From Actinoplanes sp. TFC3 (GTDB lineage: Bacteria > Actinomycetota > Actinomycetes > Mycobacteriales > Micromonosporaceae), in contig NZ_LOJP01000001.1 of assembly GCF_001553785.1 (NCBI RefSeq), forward strand, positions 3,830,929-3,894,928: 64,000 bases of DNA, written 5' to 3'. The notes below the pieces were generated by a model, which was given only the letters and a program-made list of their open reading frames with translations, made no database searches and was not told where the DNA came from. Within the stretch, counting starts at the first letter, position 1; the number at the start of each line of letters is the position of its first letter. Below are positions 55,617 through 64,000 of the stretch, in pieces. Made by a program: the position numbers and the translations under genes.

Positions 55617-58600
55617 TCAGCCGGCCAGATGGCCGTAGCGGTCGGCCAGCTCGGCGCAACTGCCCTGCGCGACCGCGCGCCCGCCGATCAGCACCACGAC
55701 CCGGTCGGCGCGGGTCAGCGCCGCCCGCTTGGACGTCGAGCCGACCACGGTCACGCCGTGCTCGCGCAGCGCCCGCCACAGCTCCAGCTCGGTGGTCACG
55801 TCGAGCGCCGAGGACACGTCGTCGGCCACCAGCAGCTCGGTGCGCGGGGCCAGCGCCCGGGCCAGCGCCAGACGCTGCAGCTGACCACCGGACAGCCGCG
55901 TGCCCTTGTGCCCGATCAGGAGCTGCAGCCCGCCCCCGCCGGTGGCCAGGTCGTGTTCGAGCTGCGCGGTGGTGACCGCGTCGGCGGCGTCCACCTGGTG
56001 ACCCAGCGCGATGTTGTCGGCCACCGTGCCGGACAGCACCCGGGGTAGCTGGGCCACGTAGCCGACCTGGTTGGGCCGCAGGAACGTCTCCGGCTCGTCG
56101 ACCGGTTCGCCGTTCCAGGCCAGCGTGCCGGTGTGGTGCACGATGCCGGCCAGCGCGCGCAGCAGCGAGGACTTGCCCGAGCCGACCGGGCCGACGACCA
56201 GGACCAACTCGCCGCGGTTGACGGTCAGGTCGATGTCCTGCGCTCCGACCGTACCGTTCTCGTGAACGGCACTGAAACCGGCCAGCTTGAGCGTTCGCAG
56301 CGGGTTGCGGGGCGCCGCAGGCGGTGCTTCGGCCGTGCCCGCGTCGATGTCCACCCCCGGCACGGACGCCGAGTAGGCACCCACGCCGGCCATGGCCACC
56401 GTGCGCCTGGTCCACACCCGCGCCGACGGGAAATGCGACACCAGTGACGCCGTGGTCCATGCGAACCAGCGCGCCGCCCCCAGCACCGCCACCGCGATCA
56501 GCGTGGCCGCGGCGGACAGGTTGCCGTGCAGGTACATGGCCCAGGCCGCGATCGGCAGCAGCCCGCTGAGCACCGAGGGCGTCGAACGCGCCCACACCTG
56601 AATGGCGATCTCGCTGCGCTGGCGTTCGCTGCGCTTCTCATCGAGCCCGGCCAGGTGGTTGAGCACCGGCACGGTCGCCCCGGCCAGCTTCACCGTGCGC
56701 GCCGCCGACAGCGACGAGACCAGCGCGGTGGCGAACGACGCCCGGGCCGCCACGGTACGGCGGGCCGCGCGTTCCAGCCGCGGACCGAACAGCGTGGCCG
56801 CCAGCCCCGACACCAGCATCGTGCCGACGAAGAACAACGCCGGGACGTACGAGTGCGACGCCCAGGTCATCGCCACGATCATCACGATCGCCATGGCGTT
56901 GTCGATCATGTTGTCGGCCAGCATGACGACCCGCTCGGTGTCACCGCCCTGGGCCACCACCTCGGCCGGGGTGTACGAGCTGATCCGCCGCGGCCCGATC
57001 TGGCCGTGCACGAGCCGCTGGCTGATCCGCAGCATCTGGCGCACCCACCACTCGGGGAACCAGGCGCCGGTCCAGAACAGCGTCGGGATCGCCACGATCA
57101 GCGCCGCAGCGATGCCGATGGCCGGCCCCATCGGGTCGCCGACGCCGTCGACCACGTCGGCCCACAGCAGCGGCAGGATCGCCCCGTCCAGCCCCAGCAG
57201 CACCAGCACCCCGAACAGCACCACCGCGGCCACGCCGTAGCGAGCGTCGTTGGTGGTCAGCCGGGCGATCTCCCGCAGCGTGCGGGCCCTCGGCGGCTCC
57301 GGCAGCGGCGGTGGGTCGGCCATCGGCAGCGTGTTGCCCAGCTCCGAGGCCGGCGGTTCGGGCTCGCGTTCCAGCACGGCCACCCCGCCACCGGTGCGCG
57401 CCGGGGCCACCACGTTGCTGCTGGCCAGCAGCTCGGCGAAGCGCCGGGACTCGGCCATCGGACCGGCTTCGAGCACCTCGCCGTCGGAGAGCACCACGAC
57501 CTCGTCGCAGCGTTGCACCGAGGAGAGCCGGTGCGCCACGATCACGCCGATGCGCCCGAGCAGCAACCGGTCGGTGGCCCGCTGCACCCACGCCTCGGTC
57601 ACCGGGTCCATCCGCGCGGTTGCCTCGTCGAGGATGACCACCTTGGGGTCGCGCACCAGGATCCGCGCGAACGCCACGAGCTGTTCCTGCCCGGCCGACA
57701 GCACGTAGCCGCCCTCGCCGAGCCGGGTGTTGATGCCCTCGGGCAGGGTGGCCGCCCAGCTCGTCAGCCCAAGCTCGGCCAGGGCCTCATCGGCGCGTGG
57801 CAGCAACTGCGGGTCGAACAGCGCGATGTTCTCCGCGAGCGTGCCGGCCAGGATCTCGGTGCGCTGCGGCACGATCGCCGTCCACCGCCGCAACCCCTCG
57901 ACGTCAAGATCCATCAGGTCGGTGCCGGCCAGATACACCGATTCCCGGGGTACGTCCACAGCTCGCGTGAGCACCTTGGCCAGCGTCGACTTGCCGGACC
58001 CGGTGCGCCCGATCAGCGCGTACGACCGGCCCCGGCGGAACACCAGGTTGACGTTCTGCAGAGCGGCCGGGCGGCCCGAGTCGGCTTCGCCGTACCGGAA
58101 AGTCAGGTTCTTGACCGTGAGGTCGCCGTCGCCGGGCTGCTCGCCGCCGCTGGGCTCCTGCGGCACGTCGCGCAGCAACTGCACCCGGCCCCAGGCGCCC
58201 AGCGCGTTCTGCAGCTCCGGCACCATGCGGGTGACGTGTTCCAGCGTGCCGCCGAAGCCGAGCGCGAGCAGCCACACCGCGGTCAGCCGGGCGCTGTCCA
58301 CGTGCCCGGCCACCAGCGCCCACGCCCCGGCGACCACGAGCACGGCGATCAGCGTGCGGGTGATGGCCCCGGCGCCCATGGTGATCTTCGAGGACTCACG
58401 CCAGACCCGGCGGCCTCGGCGCAGCACCTCACGGGCGCGCCCGGCGTACAGGCCGCGCACGTAGGGGGCGGCGAGGCTGGTGCGCACGTCGTCCTGGCCG
58501 TGGATGGCCTCCTCCATCACCGCGGCCAGGTCGGACCAGGCTTCCTCCTCGCTGATGCGCAGCGGGGAGATGCGCTGGATCGGCTTGTTCATGACCAGCA

Positions 58601-59075
58601 CGAGAATGATCGACACGATGACCATGCCGACCGCCGCGGGCCACCAGGCGAAGAACGCGGTGACGATGGACAGCGCGGCGACCGCGAGCGACTGGGCCAG
58701 CCGCACGCCGCTGCCGCGCAGCTCCGAGCCGACCTGGTAGACGTCGCTGTCGATGCGGTCGAGCAGCTCGCCGACCGGGGTGTTCTCCAGCGTCGGCACG
58801 TCCTGGCCGAACGCCACCCGGCACAGCCCGCGGCGCACGGCGGCGGTCCAGTCGGCGGTCAGCCGGGCCGCGGCCAGTCCCACCACCACGTCGGTCAGCA
58901 CGGAGACCACCAGGGCGGCCGCGAGCACCCCGAACAGCGGCATCGACCGGTTCACCAGCACCGCACCGGCCAGCCCCAGCGCACCGGCGGTCCCGGCCGC
59001 CCCGAGCACGATCAGCACGGCGATGAAGGCGGTGCGTCGGGGGGAGGTGACCCAGAGGTCGCGGAGCAGGCGCAT
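55617..59075 (-). CDS. Fused double ABC exporter (TMD-NBD-TMD-NBD) with one degenerate ATP site
   Basis: A 1152-residue protein, two half-transporters in one chain. NBD1 has Walker A GRTGSGKST, signature LSAGQ, Walker B VVILDEATARMDP (catalytic Glu present) and the H-loop IVAHRLSS. NBD2 has Walker A GPVGSGKSS, signature LSGGQLQRLALARAL, Walker B ELLVADDVSSALD with Asp in place of the catalytic Glu, and STSKRAAL where the H-loop His should be. So only the site built from NBD1 motifs plus the NBD2 signature is catalytically complete, as in heterodimeric type-IV exporters. Six or so helices form each TMD. ATG 59075 follows GGAGG very closely. The substrate is unknown, probably a lipid, peptide or drug. 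Confidence 0.92.
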   Translation of the reverse strand: MRLLRDLWVTSPRRTAFIAVLIVLGAAGTAGALGLAGAVLVNRSMPLFGVLAAALVVSVLTDVVVGLAAARLTADWTAAVRRGLCRVAFGQDVPTLENTPVGELLDRIDSDVYQVGSELRGSGVRLAQSLAVAALSIVTAFFAWWPAAVGMVIVSIILVLVMNKPIQRISPLRISEEEAWSDLAAVMEEAIHGQDDVRTSLAAPYVRGLYAGRAREVLRRGRRVWRESSKITMGAGAITRTLIAVLVVAGAWALVAGHVDSARLTAVWLLALGFGGTLEHVTRMVPELQNALGAWGRVQLLRDVPQEPSGGEQPGDGDLTVKNLTFRYGEADSGRPAALQNVNLVFRRGRSYALIGRTGSGKSTLAKVLTRAVDVPRESVYLAGTDLMDLDVEGLRRWTAIVPQRTEILAGTLAENIALFDPQLLPRADEALAELGLTSWAATLPEGINTRLGEGGYVLSAGQEQLVAFARILVRDPKVVILDEATARMDPVTEAWVQRATDRLLLGRIGVIVAHRLSSVQRCDEVVVLSDGEVLEAGPMAESRRFAELLASSNVVAPARTGGGVAVLEREPEPPASELGNTLPMADPPPLPEPPRARTLREIARLTTNDARYGVAAVVLFGVLVLLGLDGAILPLLWADVVDGVGDPMGPAIGIAAALIVAIPTLFWTGAWFPEWWVRQMLRISQRLVHGQIGPRRISSYTPAEVVAQGGDTERVVMLADNMIDNAMAIVMIVAMTWASHSYVPALFFVGTMLVSGLAATLFGPRLERAARRTVAARASFATALVSSLSAARTVKLAGATVPVLNHLAGLDEKRSERQRSEIAIQVWARSTPSVLSGLLPIAAWAMYLHGNLSAAATLIAVAVLGAARWFAWTTASLVSHFPSARVWTRRTVAMAGVGAYSASVPGVDIDAGTAEAPPAAPRNPLRTLKLAGFSAVHENGTVGAQDIDLTVNRGELVLVVGPVGSGKSSLLRALAGIVHHTGTLAWNGEPVDEPETFLRPNQVGYVAQLPRVLSGTVADNIALGHQVDAADAVTTAQLEHDLATGGGGLQLLIGHKGTRLSGGQLQRLALARALAPRTELLVADDVSSALDVTTELELWRALREHGVTVVGSTSKRAALTRADRVVVLIGGRAVAQGSCAELADRYGHLAG

Positions 59076-59156
59076 GCCTCCATCCTGCGATCCGGCGCGC
59101 CCGGGCTCAACGCAATTACGTGGTCCGCAACCGTCGGCTGTGTCACTATCGCGCTC

Positions 59157-59426
59157 GTGTCCGATCCTTACATCCCCGCCCCGGTACGAGCCAAAGCGGC
59201 CGGCTCTTGGCTGGCCGGGCTGCCGGCGCGGTTGACCCGGCTGGCCGCGCAGTGGGGGTTCACCGCGGGCCGGGCGCACGAGGACGCCACCGAGGCCCAT
59301 ACCGCGGCGGCGATCTGGGAGTGGGGCGTGGCCGACCGCGTGGCGACCGGGCTCACCCTGACCGGAATCGGACTCGAACCGGTCGCCGGTCAGACGCTCA
59401 GGGCCGCGGACGCGCTGTCCGGGTAG
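59157..59426 (+). pseudogene. Internally deleted aminoglycoside/hydroxyurea phosphotransferase relic
   Basis: An 89-codon frame from GTG 59157. The start (YIPAPVRAKAAGSWLAGLPARLTRLAAQWGF in pieces) matches the N-terminus of APH(6)/hydroxyurea kinases, and the end (GVADRVATGLTLTGIGLEP) resembles their last helices. The roughly 200 residues between, including the kinase loop and catalytic HGDxxxxN, are missing. The frame stays open across the junction, so a short product could still be made. The similarity is from memory of the family. Confidence 0.5.
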
Positions 59427-59497
59427 CCCGCTCGGCGGTGGCCAGCACCAGAAACCTCAGGTCCGGCGGCTCGGTCTCCGCAAGGCCGGCGGCCGGC

Positions 59498-59890
59498 TCA
59501 GGCGGAGGCGTTGTCGTACGCGACCCGGTTGGTGAAGACATCGTCCATGTGCGTCTGCGCCCACAGTTTCAGCCCGCGCATCATGGTGAACAGCGACAGC
59601 CCCAGCTCGGTCAGCTCGTAGGAGACCGTCACCGGCACGGTCGCCACCACCGTGCGGGTGATCAGCCCGTCGCGTTCGAGGCTGCGCAGGGTCTGGGTGA
59701 GCATCTTCTGGCTGACCCCGGCCAGCAACCTCGACAGCTCGGAGTAGCGCATCGCCCGAGGCTGCCCGGCGCAGTCCGGCCCGCTGCCCAGCGCCGACAG
59801 GATCAGCGCGACCCACTTGCCGGAGATCCGTTCGAGCAGCTTGTGGCTGGGACATGCGGACAGGAACGCGTTGTACTCGGCCTTGTCCAT
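59498..59890 (-). CDS. HxlR-family transcriptional regulator
   Basis: A 130-residue winged-helix protein: CPSHKLLERISGKWVALILSAL, then MRYSELSRLLAGVSQKMLTQTLRSLERDGLITRTV, the conserved HxlR recognition region, and VSYELTELGLSLFTMM as the wing. The N-terminal Cys (SACPSH) is the residue used for redox or electrophile sensing in relatives such as HypR. ATG 59890 has GGGGGAG. It is divergent from an aldo-keto reductase gene with an ACTTCC...GGAAGT palindrome between them, so it probably controls that gene in response to electrophiles. Confidence 0.93.
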   Translation of the reverse strand: MDKAEYNAFLSACPSHKLLERISGKWVALILSALGSGPDCAGQPRAMRYSELSRLLAGVSQKMLTQTLRSLERDGLITRTVVATVPVTVSYELTELGLSLFTMMRGLKLWAQTHMDDVFTNRVAYDNASA

Positions 59891-59933
59891 CGTCGCTCCC
59901 CCTCGTAGGTAGGTTACGCACTCAAAGGTGCCT

Positions 59934-59950
59934 ACTTCCCGATAGGAAGT
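59934..59950. promoter_or_regulatory. Probable HxlR operator
   Basis: Inverted repeat acttcc (59934-59939) and ggaagt (59945-59950) with a 5-bp centre, between the divergent HxlR and aldo-keto reductase genes, 22 bp before the reductase start. Confidence 0.65.
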
Positions 59951-59971
59951 TACCCGCTCATAGTAGAGCGC

Positions 59972-60847
59972 ATGACTGATCTTTCCCTCCCCGGCGGCAC
60001 CTGGACCCTGGGCGACCTTAGCGTCACCCGCTTCGGCTACGGCGCCATGCAGCTCGCCGGGCCGCGGGTCATGGGCCCGCCCGCCGACCACGACGGCGCC
60101 CTGGCCGTGCTGCGCGAGGCCGTCGAGCTCGGCATCACCCACATCGACACCGCCGACGCGTACGGCCCGCACGTCACCAACGAGCTGATCCGCGAGGCTC
60201 TGCACCCCTACCCCGGCTCGCTGCACATCGCCACCAAGGTCGGCGCCACCCGCGACGAGCAGGGCGGCTGGCCCCCGGCACGCGACCCGCAGAGCCTGCG
60301 CCGGGCCGTGCACGACAACCTGCAGCGTCTCGGGCTCGACACCCTCGGCCTGGTCAACCTGCGGCTGGGCAACGCCGAGGGCCCGGTGCCCGGCTCGCTC
60401 GCCGAAGCCTTCGAAACCCTCGCCGAGCTGCAGCAGCAGGGCCTGATCCGGCATTTGGGGGTGAGCAACGCGACCGCCGAGCAGGTGAGCGAGGCGCAGG
60501 GCATCGCGCCGATCGTGAGCGTGCAGAACATGTACAACCTGGCCTTCCGGCACGACGACGCTCTGATCGACACGCTGGCCGCCCAGCACATCGCGTACGT
60601 GCCGTTCTTCCCGCTCGGCGGCTTCAACCCGCTGCAGTCCGCGGCACTGTCGGCGGTGGCCACCCGGCTGGGCACGACACCGATGGCAGTGGCGCTGGCC
60701 TGGCTGCTGCACCGCTCGCCGAACATCCTGCTGATCCCCGGCACCAAGTCCACCAAGCATCTGCGGGAGAACATCGCCGGCGCCGGGATCCCGCTGTCCG
60801 AGCACGACCGGGCCGAGCTGGACCGCATCGGCTCCCCCACCGGGTGA
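59972..60847 (+). CDS. Aldo/keto reductase
   Basis: A 291-residue NADPH-dependent reductase. It starts with VTRFGYGAMQLAG, has the catalytic Asp and Tyr in HIDTADAYGPHVTN and the Lys in IATKVGATRD. Where most AKRs have a His after the fifth strand, this one has Asn in GLVNLRLGN, as in the YdbC-like subgroup. The C-terminal PGTKSTKHLRENI binds the 2'-phosphate of NADPH. It probably detoxifies aldehydes or ketones under HxlR control. Confidence 0.93.
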   Translation: MTDLSLPGGTWTLGDLSVTRFGYGAMQLAGPRVMGPPADHDGALAVLREAVELGITHIDTADAYGPHVTNELIREALHPYPGSLHIATKVGATRDEQGGWPPARDPQSLRRAVHDNLQRLGLDTLGLVNLRLGNAEGPVPGSLAEAFETLAELQQQGLIRHLGVSNATAEQVSEAQGIAPIVSVQNMYNLAFRHDDALIDTLAAQHIAYVPFFPLGGFNPLQSAALSAVATRLGTTPMAVALAWLLHRSPNILLIPGTKSTKHLRENIAGAGIPLSEHDRAELDRIGSPTG

Positions 60848-60872
60848 GCGCGGGCGGGCTTACACTCAGCCG

Positions 60873-63593
60873 ATGATGCTCGGACGGACCGCCGAACGCG
60901 CATCCATCGACGCCTTGCTGCAGGGGGCGCGAGCCGGGCACAGCGACGTCCTCGTGCTCACCGGTGAGCCGGGCATCGGCAAGACCACGCTGATGAAGTA
61001 CGCCATCGAGCGGGCCGGCGGGCTGCGGGTGCTCAAGGCCCGCGGCTACGAGGCCGAGTCCGAGATCCCGTTCGCCGGGCTGGCCGATCTGGTCCGCCCG
61101 GTGCTGTCCGGATTGGACGACCTGCCCGCCCCGCAGGCCGCGGCGTTGCGCAGCGCCCTGGCGCTGGGCCCGCCGGTGGCCGGGGACCGGTTCTCGATCT
61201 GCGCCGCCACCGTGGGCATCCTGGCCGCGGCCGCCGAGCAGACGCCACTGCTGGTGGTCGTGGACGATCTGCAGTGGCTGGACGCGTCGTCGCGGGAGGC
61301 GGTGTTCTTCGCGGGGCGGCGGTTGCAGGCCGACGGGATCGCCCTGCTGCTGGCCACCCGCAACCCCGAGGACGCCCGGGAGTTGCACACCCGCCACCTC
61401 GAGGTGGGCGGGCTGAGCCTGCCCGAGGTGGAGACGCTGGCCCGCGCCTCGCTGCCGGCGCCGCCCGACGGGGTGGCGGCCCGGCTGCACGAGGCCACCG
61501 CGGGCAACCCGCTCGGCGTGATCGAGCTGTGCCGGGCGTGGACCGGGCCGGCCGACGACCTGGCCGGGGCGCCACTGATGCCCACCGGCTCGCGCATCGA
61601 GCGGGCCCTGGCCGCCCGGCTGACCCCGCTGCCGCCGGCCACCCGCACGGCGCTGGTGCTGGCGGCGGCCTCGGCCGGCGGGGACATCAGCACGCTGCTG
61701 GCCGCGGCCCGCAAGTCCGATCTGCAGCTACGTGACTTCGCCCCGGCCGAGCAGGCCGGGCTGGTCGACATCGACGAGCGGCGGGTCGACTTCCGGCACC
61801 CGCTGCTGCGCTCGGTGGTCTATCACGGCGCCACCATGGACGAACGGTGCATCGCCCATTCGGCGCTGGCCGCCGCGCTCGCCGACGTGCCGGGCGATGC
61901 GGCCGCCGATGCCCGCGCCTGGCATCTCGCGGCGGCCACCCTCGAACCCGACCTCGCGGTGGCCGACGAGCTGGAACAGGCGGCCAAGCGGGCCAACCAG
62001 CGCGCCGGTTACGTGGCGGCGGCGCGGGCATTCGGTCACGCGGCGCGGCTGAGCCGGGGCCCGGACCGGCCACGCCGGTTGCTGCGCGCGGCCCGCAACT
62101 GGCAACTGGCCGGGCGCGTCGACCAGGCCATCCCGCTGCTGGACGAGGCGCTGCCGCTGACCACGAACCCGAGCCGGCGGGCGCTGATCCAGCAGATGAG
62201 CGCGTACGTGCGGATGTGGCGCGGGCGCCCCGACGAGGTGCTGGCCACGCTGACCGCCGACGCGCAGGCGGTGGAGCAGGCCGATCCGGGCCGGGCGGCG
62301 CTGATGTACGCCGATACCTGCGTGCCCTCGTTCATGGTGGGGCGCATCGACGAGGTGCAGGCGGCCGCCCGGCGCGGGCACGAGCTGGGCTCAGGTGCCG
62401 GTGGGGTGGCCCGGCTCGCCGCGACCGTCGCGTACGCCGCGGGGCGGGTGCTGGCCGGGGAACGCGCCCAGGCGATGAACCTGCTAGCCGACTGTCACGA
62501 GCAGTTGATGGCCGCCGACCCGGTGGCGCGCGCGCAGGAGCTGTGCCATGCGGCGCTGACCTGGGTCTGGCTGGAGGACTACGAGCGCGCCGGGCAGCTC
62601 ATCGACCGGGTGGTCGGGGCAGCCCGGACAACCGGCGCGCTGGGGTTGCTGCCCCAGGCTCTCGGGGTGGAGTCGGAGCTGCACTTCCGGGTCGGGCGCT
62701 GGCACGACGCGCGGGCCAACGCCGCGGAAACGTTGCGGCTGGCCAGTGAGACCCGCGCCGCCAACCTGTACGGCCGGTTCTTCGCCGGGCGCCTCGACGC
62801 TGTGCAGGGCCGGACGGAGGCATGCCGGGAGCACGCGGCGCGCACCGATGAGGTGTCCGAGCGGCTCGGCATCAACCTGATGTTCCTCTACACCGGCCAT
62901 CAGCGGGCGCTGCTGGCGCTCAGCGAAGGTGACTACGCGGAGGTGATCACCCGGCTCGAGGCGGTGCGCGGGTTGCCCGTGGTCGCCCACATCCACGAAC
63001 CGGCTGTGGTGCCGTGGGTGTTCGACCTGGTCGAGGCGTACGTGCGCTCCGGTCGTACCGGTGAAGCCGTGGCCTTGATGCAAGCTCCCGAGGCCCAGGG
63101 CACCAGCCCGTGGACGCTCGCCGCGGCCGCTCGCTGCCGGGCCCTGCTCGCCGGACCCGACGACGCCCGGGAGGCCTTCGAAGCGGCCCTGGCCACCGCC
63201 CCGGCGCCGTTCGAACGCGCCCGCACCCAGCTTGCCTACGGCGAGCGGCTGCGCCGGCACCGGCAGCGCGCCCAGGCCCGCCGTCACCTGCGCGACGCCC
63301 TGGACACCTTCGACCGCCTCGGCGCGGAACCCTGGGCCGAAAAAGCCCGCCTCGAGCTGCGTGCCACCGGCAGCACGGTCAGCACCGGGGCAACGACCGC
63401 GCTGCCCGGCCTCACCCCGCAGGAGCTGCAGGTGGCCCTCGTGGTCGGCCGCGGCGCCACGAACCACGAAGCCGCGGCCACGCTGTTCCTCAGCCAGAAA
63501 ACCATCGAGTACCACCTGAGCAACATCTACCGCAAAACCAACATCCGCAGCCGCACCGAGCTCGCCGGGTTCGCCGCCGCCCAAGCTGCCTGA
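60873..63593 (+). CDS. LAL-type LuxR regulator (AAA ATPase plus LuxR HTH)
   Basis: A 906-residue large ATP-binding regulator of the MalT/LAL type. An N-terminal ATPase has Walker A GEPGIGKTTLM at about residue 31 and Walker B LLVVVDDLQWLD. A long TPR-like helical middle follows (WLEDYERAGQLIDRVVGAAR, ALLALSEGDYAEVITRLEAVRG). The C-terminal LuxR HTH is LTPQELQVALVVGRGATNHEAAATLFLSQKTIEYHLSNIYRK in pieces. Such proteins activate metabolic or antibiotic operons after binding ATP and an inducer. No obvious target cluster adjoins; the AKR gene upstream is co-directional, 25 bp away. Confidence 0.93.
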   Translation: MMLGRTAERASIDALLQGARAGHSDVLVLTGEPGIGKTTLMKYAIERAGGLRVLKARGYEAESEIPFAGLADLVRPVLSGLDDLPAPQAAALRSALALGPPVAGDRFSICAATVGILAAAAEQTPLLVVVDDLQWLDASSREAVFFAGRRLQADGIALLLATRNPEDARELHTRHLEVGGLSLPEVETLARASLPAPPDGVAARLHEATAGNPLGVIELCRAWTGPADDLAGAPLMPTGSRIERALAARLTPLPPATRTALVLAAASAGGDISTLLAAARKSDLQLRDFAPAEQAGLVDIDERRVDFRHPLLRSVVYHGATMDERCIAHSALAAALADVPGDAAADARAWHLAAATLEPDLAVADELEQAAKRANQRAGYVAAARAFGHAARLSRGPDRPRRLLRAARNWQLAGRVDQAIPLLDEALPLTTNPSRRALIQQMSAYVRMWRGRPDEVLATLTADAQAVEQADPGRAALMYADTCVPSFMVGRIDEVQAAARRGHELGSGAGGVARLAATVAYAAGRVLAGERAQAMNLLADCHEQLMAADPVARAQELCHAALTWVWLEDYERAGQLIDRVVGAARTTGALGLLPQALGVESELHFRVGRWHDARANAAETLRLASETRAANLYGRFFAGRLDAVQGRTEACREHAARTDEVSERLGINLMFLYTGHQRALLALSEGDYAEVITRLEAVRGLPVVAHIHEPAVVPWVFDLVEAYVRSGRTGEAVALMQAPEAQGTSPWTLAAAARCRALLAGPDDAREAFEAALATAPAPFERARTQLAYGERLRRHRQRAQARRHLRDALDTFDRLGAEPWAEKARLELRATGSTVSTGATTALPGLTPQELQVALVVGRGATNHEAAATLFLSQKTIEYHLSNIYRKTNIRSRTELAGFAAAQAA

Positions 63594-63596
63594 GCA

Positions 63597-64000
63597 TCAG
63601 TGCCACACGCGGGGGCCCAGGCCGCTGCCTTCCAGGCTGGTACGCAGCTTGCGCAGCGAGCGCATGCGGGTCGGCCCGATGCTGCCGACGGGCATGTCCG
63701 TGGCCCGAGCGAACTCGGCGTACCCGGGGGCGGTGCTGCTGCTCAGCACGGTCAGCAGGGTGCGCGCCGGCGGCGGCAACTCGTTGACGTGCTGCCAGAG
63801 CAGGTCGTTCATGGTGCGTTCGACGGCGGTGCGCTCGGGCTGCGGCGACTTCTCGTCGGGCCGGTCCGCCTCGACCGGCAACCCGATGACCTCCCGCTTG
63901 CCGCTGCGCAGCATCTGCAGGCACTCGCGGCGCGCGATCGTGGTGAGCCACGCACCGGTGCGCTGCGGGTCGCGGATCTCGCTCAGGTGCTCGTACATGC
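63597..64000 (-). CDS. ECF RNA polymerase sigma factor, N-terminus cut off by window end
   Basis: The frame is open to the right edge, so the gene starts outside the window. Visible are the end of region 2 (YEHLSEIRDPQRTGAWLTTIARRECLQML) and region 4 (LPPPARTLLTVLSSSTAPGYAEFARATDMPVGSIGPTRMRSLRKL in pieces). The GAWL-TTARREC stretch marks the subgroup common in actinomycetes. Region 4 is shorter and less regular than usual. It converges with the LAL regulator, with only 3 bp between the stops. Confidence 0.85.
   Translation of the reverse strand, partial: MYEHLSEIRDPQRTGAWLTTIARRECLQMLRSGKREVIGLPVEADRPDEKSPQPERTAVERTMNDLLWQHVNELPPPARTLLTVLSSSTAPGYAEFARATDMPVGSIGPTRMRSLRKLRTSLEGSGLGPRVWH

Noticed and set aside
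56526-59426. Plus-strand open frame of about 966 codons opposite the ABC exporter
   Set aside because: His/Arg/Gln-rich antisense shadow. Only its last 89 codons, which lie beyond the exporter start, resemble a protein and are reported as a relic.

Overview
The window is one contiguous piece of a very GC-rich chromosome. It has dense genes on both strands, strong G/C preference at third codon positions, frequent GTG starts and ATGA/GTGA start-stop overlaps. Gene content (ECF sigma factors, a Ser/Thr protein kinase, a LAL-type LuxR giant, a Tat-exported GH26 enzyme, a cytochrome P450, MerR/VIT-VWA pair, DUF6343 and DUF5990 proteins) points to a filamentous actinomycete, probably Micromonosporaceae (Actinoplanes-like). 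That placement is inference. I see no rRNA, tRNA, CRISPR array, insertion sequence or prophage.

Layout. 1-5 kb: end of a membrane dipeptidase gene, a two-component system divergent from an ABC-2 exporter, and a DUF6343 protein. 5-15 kb: secreted metalloprotease, cyclase and dienelactone hydrolase divergent from a MerR regulator with a VIT/VWA protein, then secreted and ricin-lectin proteins and YccF. 15-19.5 kb: DUF5990, SNF2 helicase and SWIM-finger operon. 19.5-26.5 kb: three facing units, namely STAS/esterase/ATP-grasp, amino-acid permease/universal stress protein, and SpeD-like/acyltransferase/Ser-Thr kinase. 26.8-39.9 kb: a cell-surface polysaccharide region (beta-propeller hydrolase, sulfotransferase, three GT2 enzymes, two membrane proteins, GH26, polysaccharide deacetylase) interrupted by folD under a ZTP riboswitch. 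40-47.5 kb: hypothetical proteins, a sugar-kinase-like gene beside a relic isomerase, a metallophosphoesterase, TetR/DUF4267, a pentapeptide-repeat protein and MarR/old yellow enzyme. 47.5-52.3 kb: three ECF sigma factors, each paired with a membrane protein. 52.4-64 kb: P450 with a small ORF, a peptidoglycan-binding protein divergent from an HtrA-like protease, a fused ABC exporter, an aminoglycoside-kinase relic, HxlR/aldo-keto reductase, a LAL regulator and a truncated sigma-factor gene.

Best candidates for something undescribed: (1) the 19.5-26.5 kb locus, where a SpeD-fold protein with altered catalytic residues sits in one transcription unit with a LuxI/GNAT-like acyltransferase and a protein kinase, opposite an ATP-grasp/esterase/STAS operon and a transporter; (2) a membrane protein whose disordered N-terminus carries nine D-A-T-Q-V-I-like motifs, which look like an array of phosphothreonine/FHA docking sites; (3) four unrelated genes whose 3' ends are tandemly reiterated just past the stop codon. 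Several gene relics and well-defined operators and bidirectional terminators were also found.
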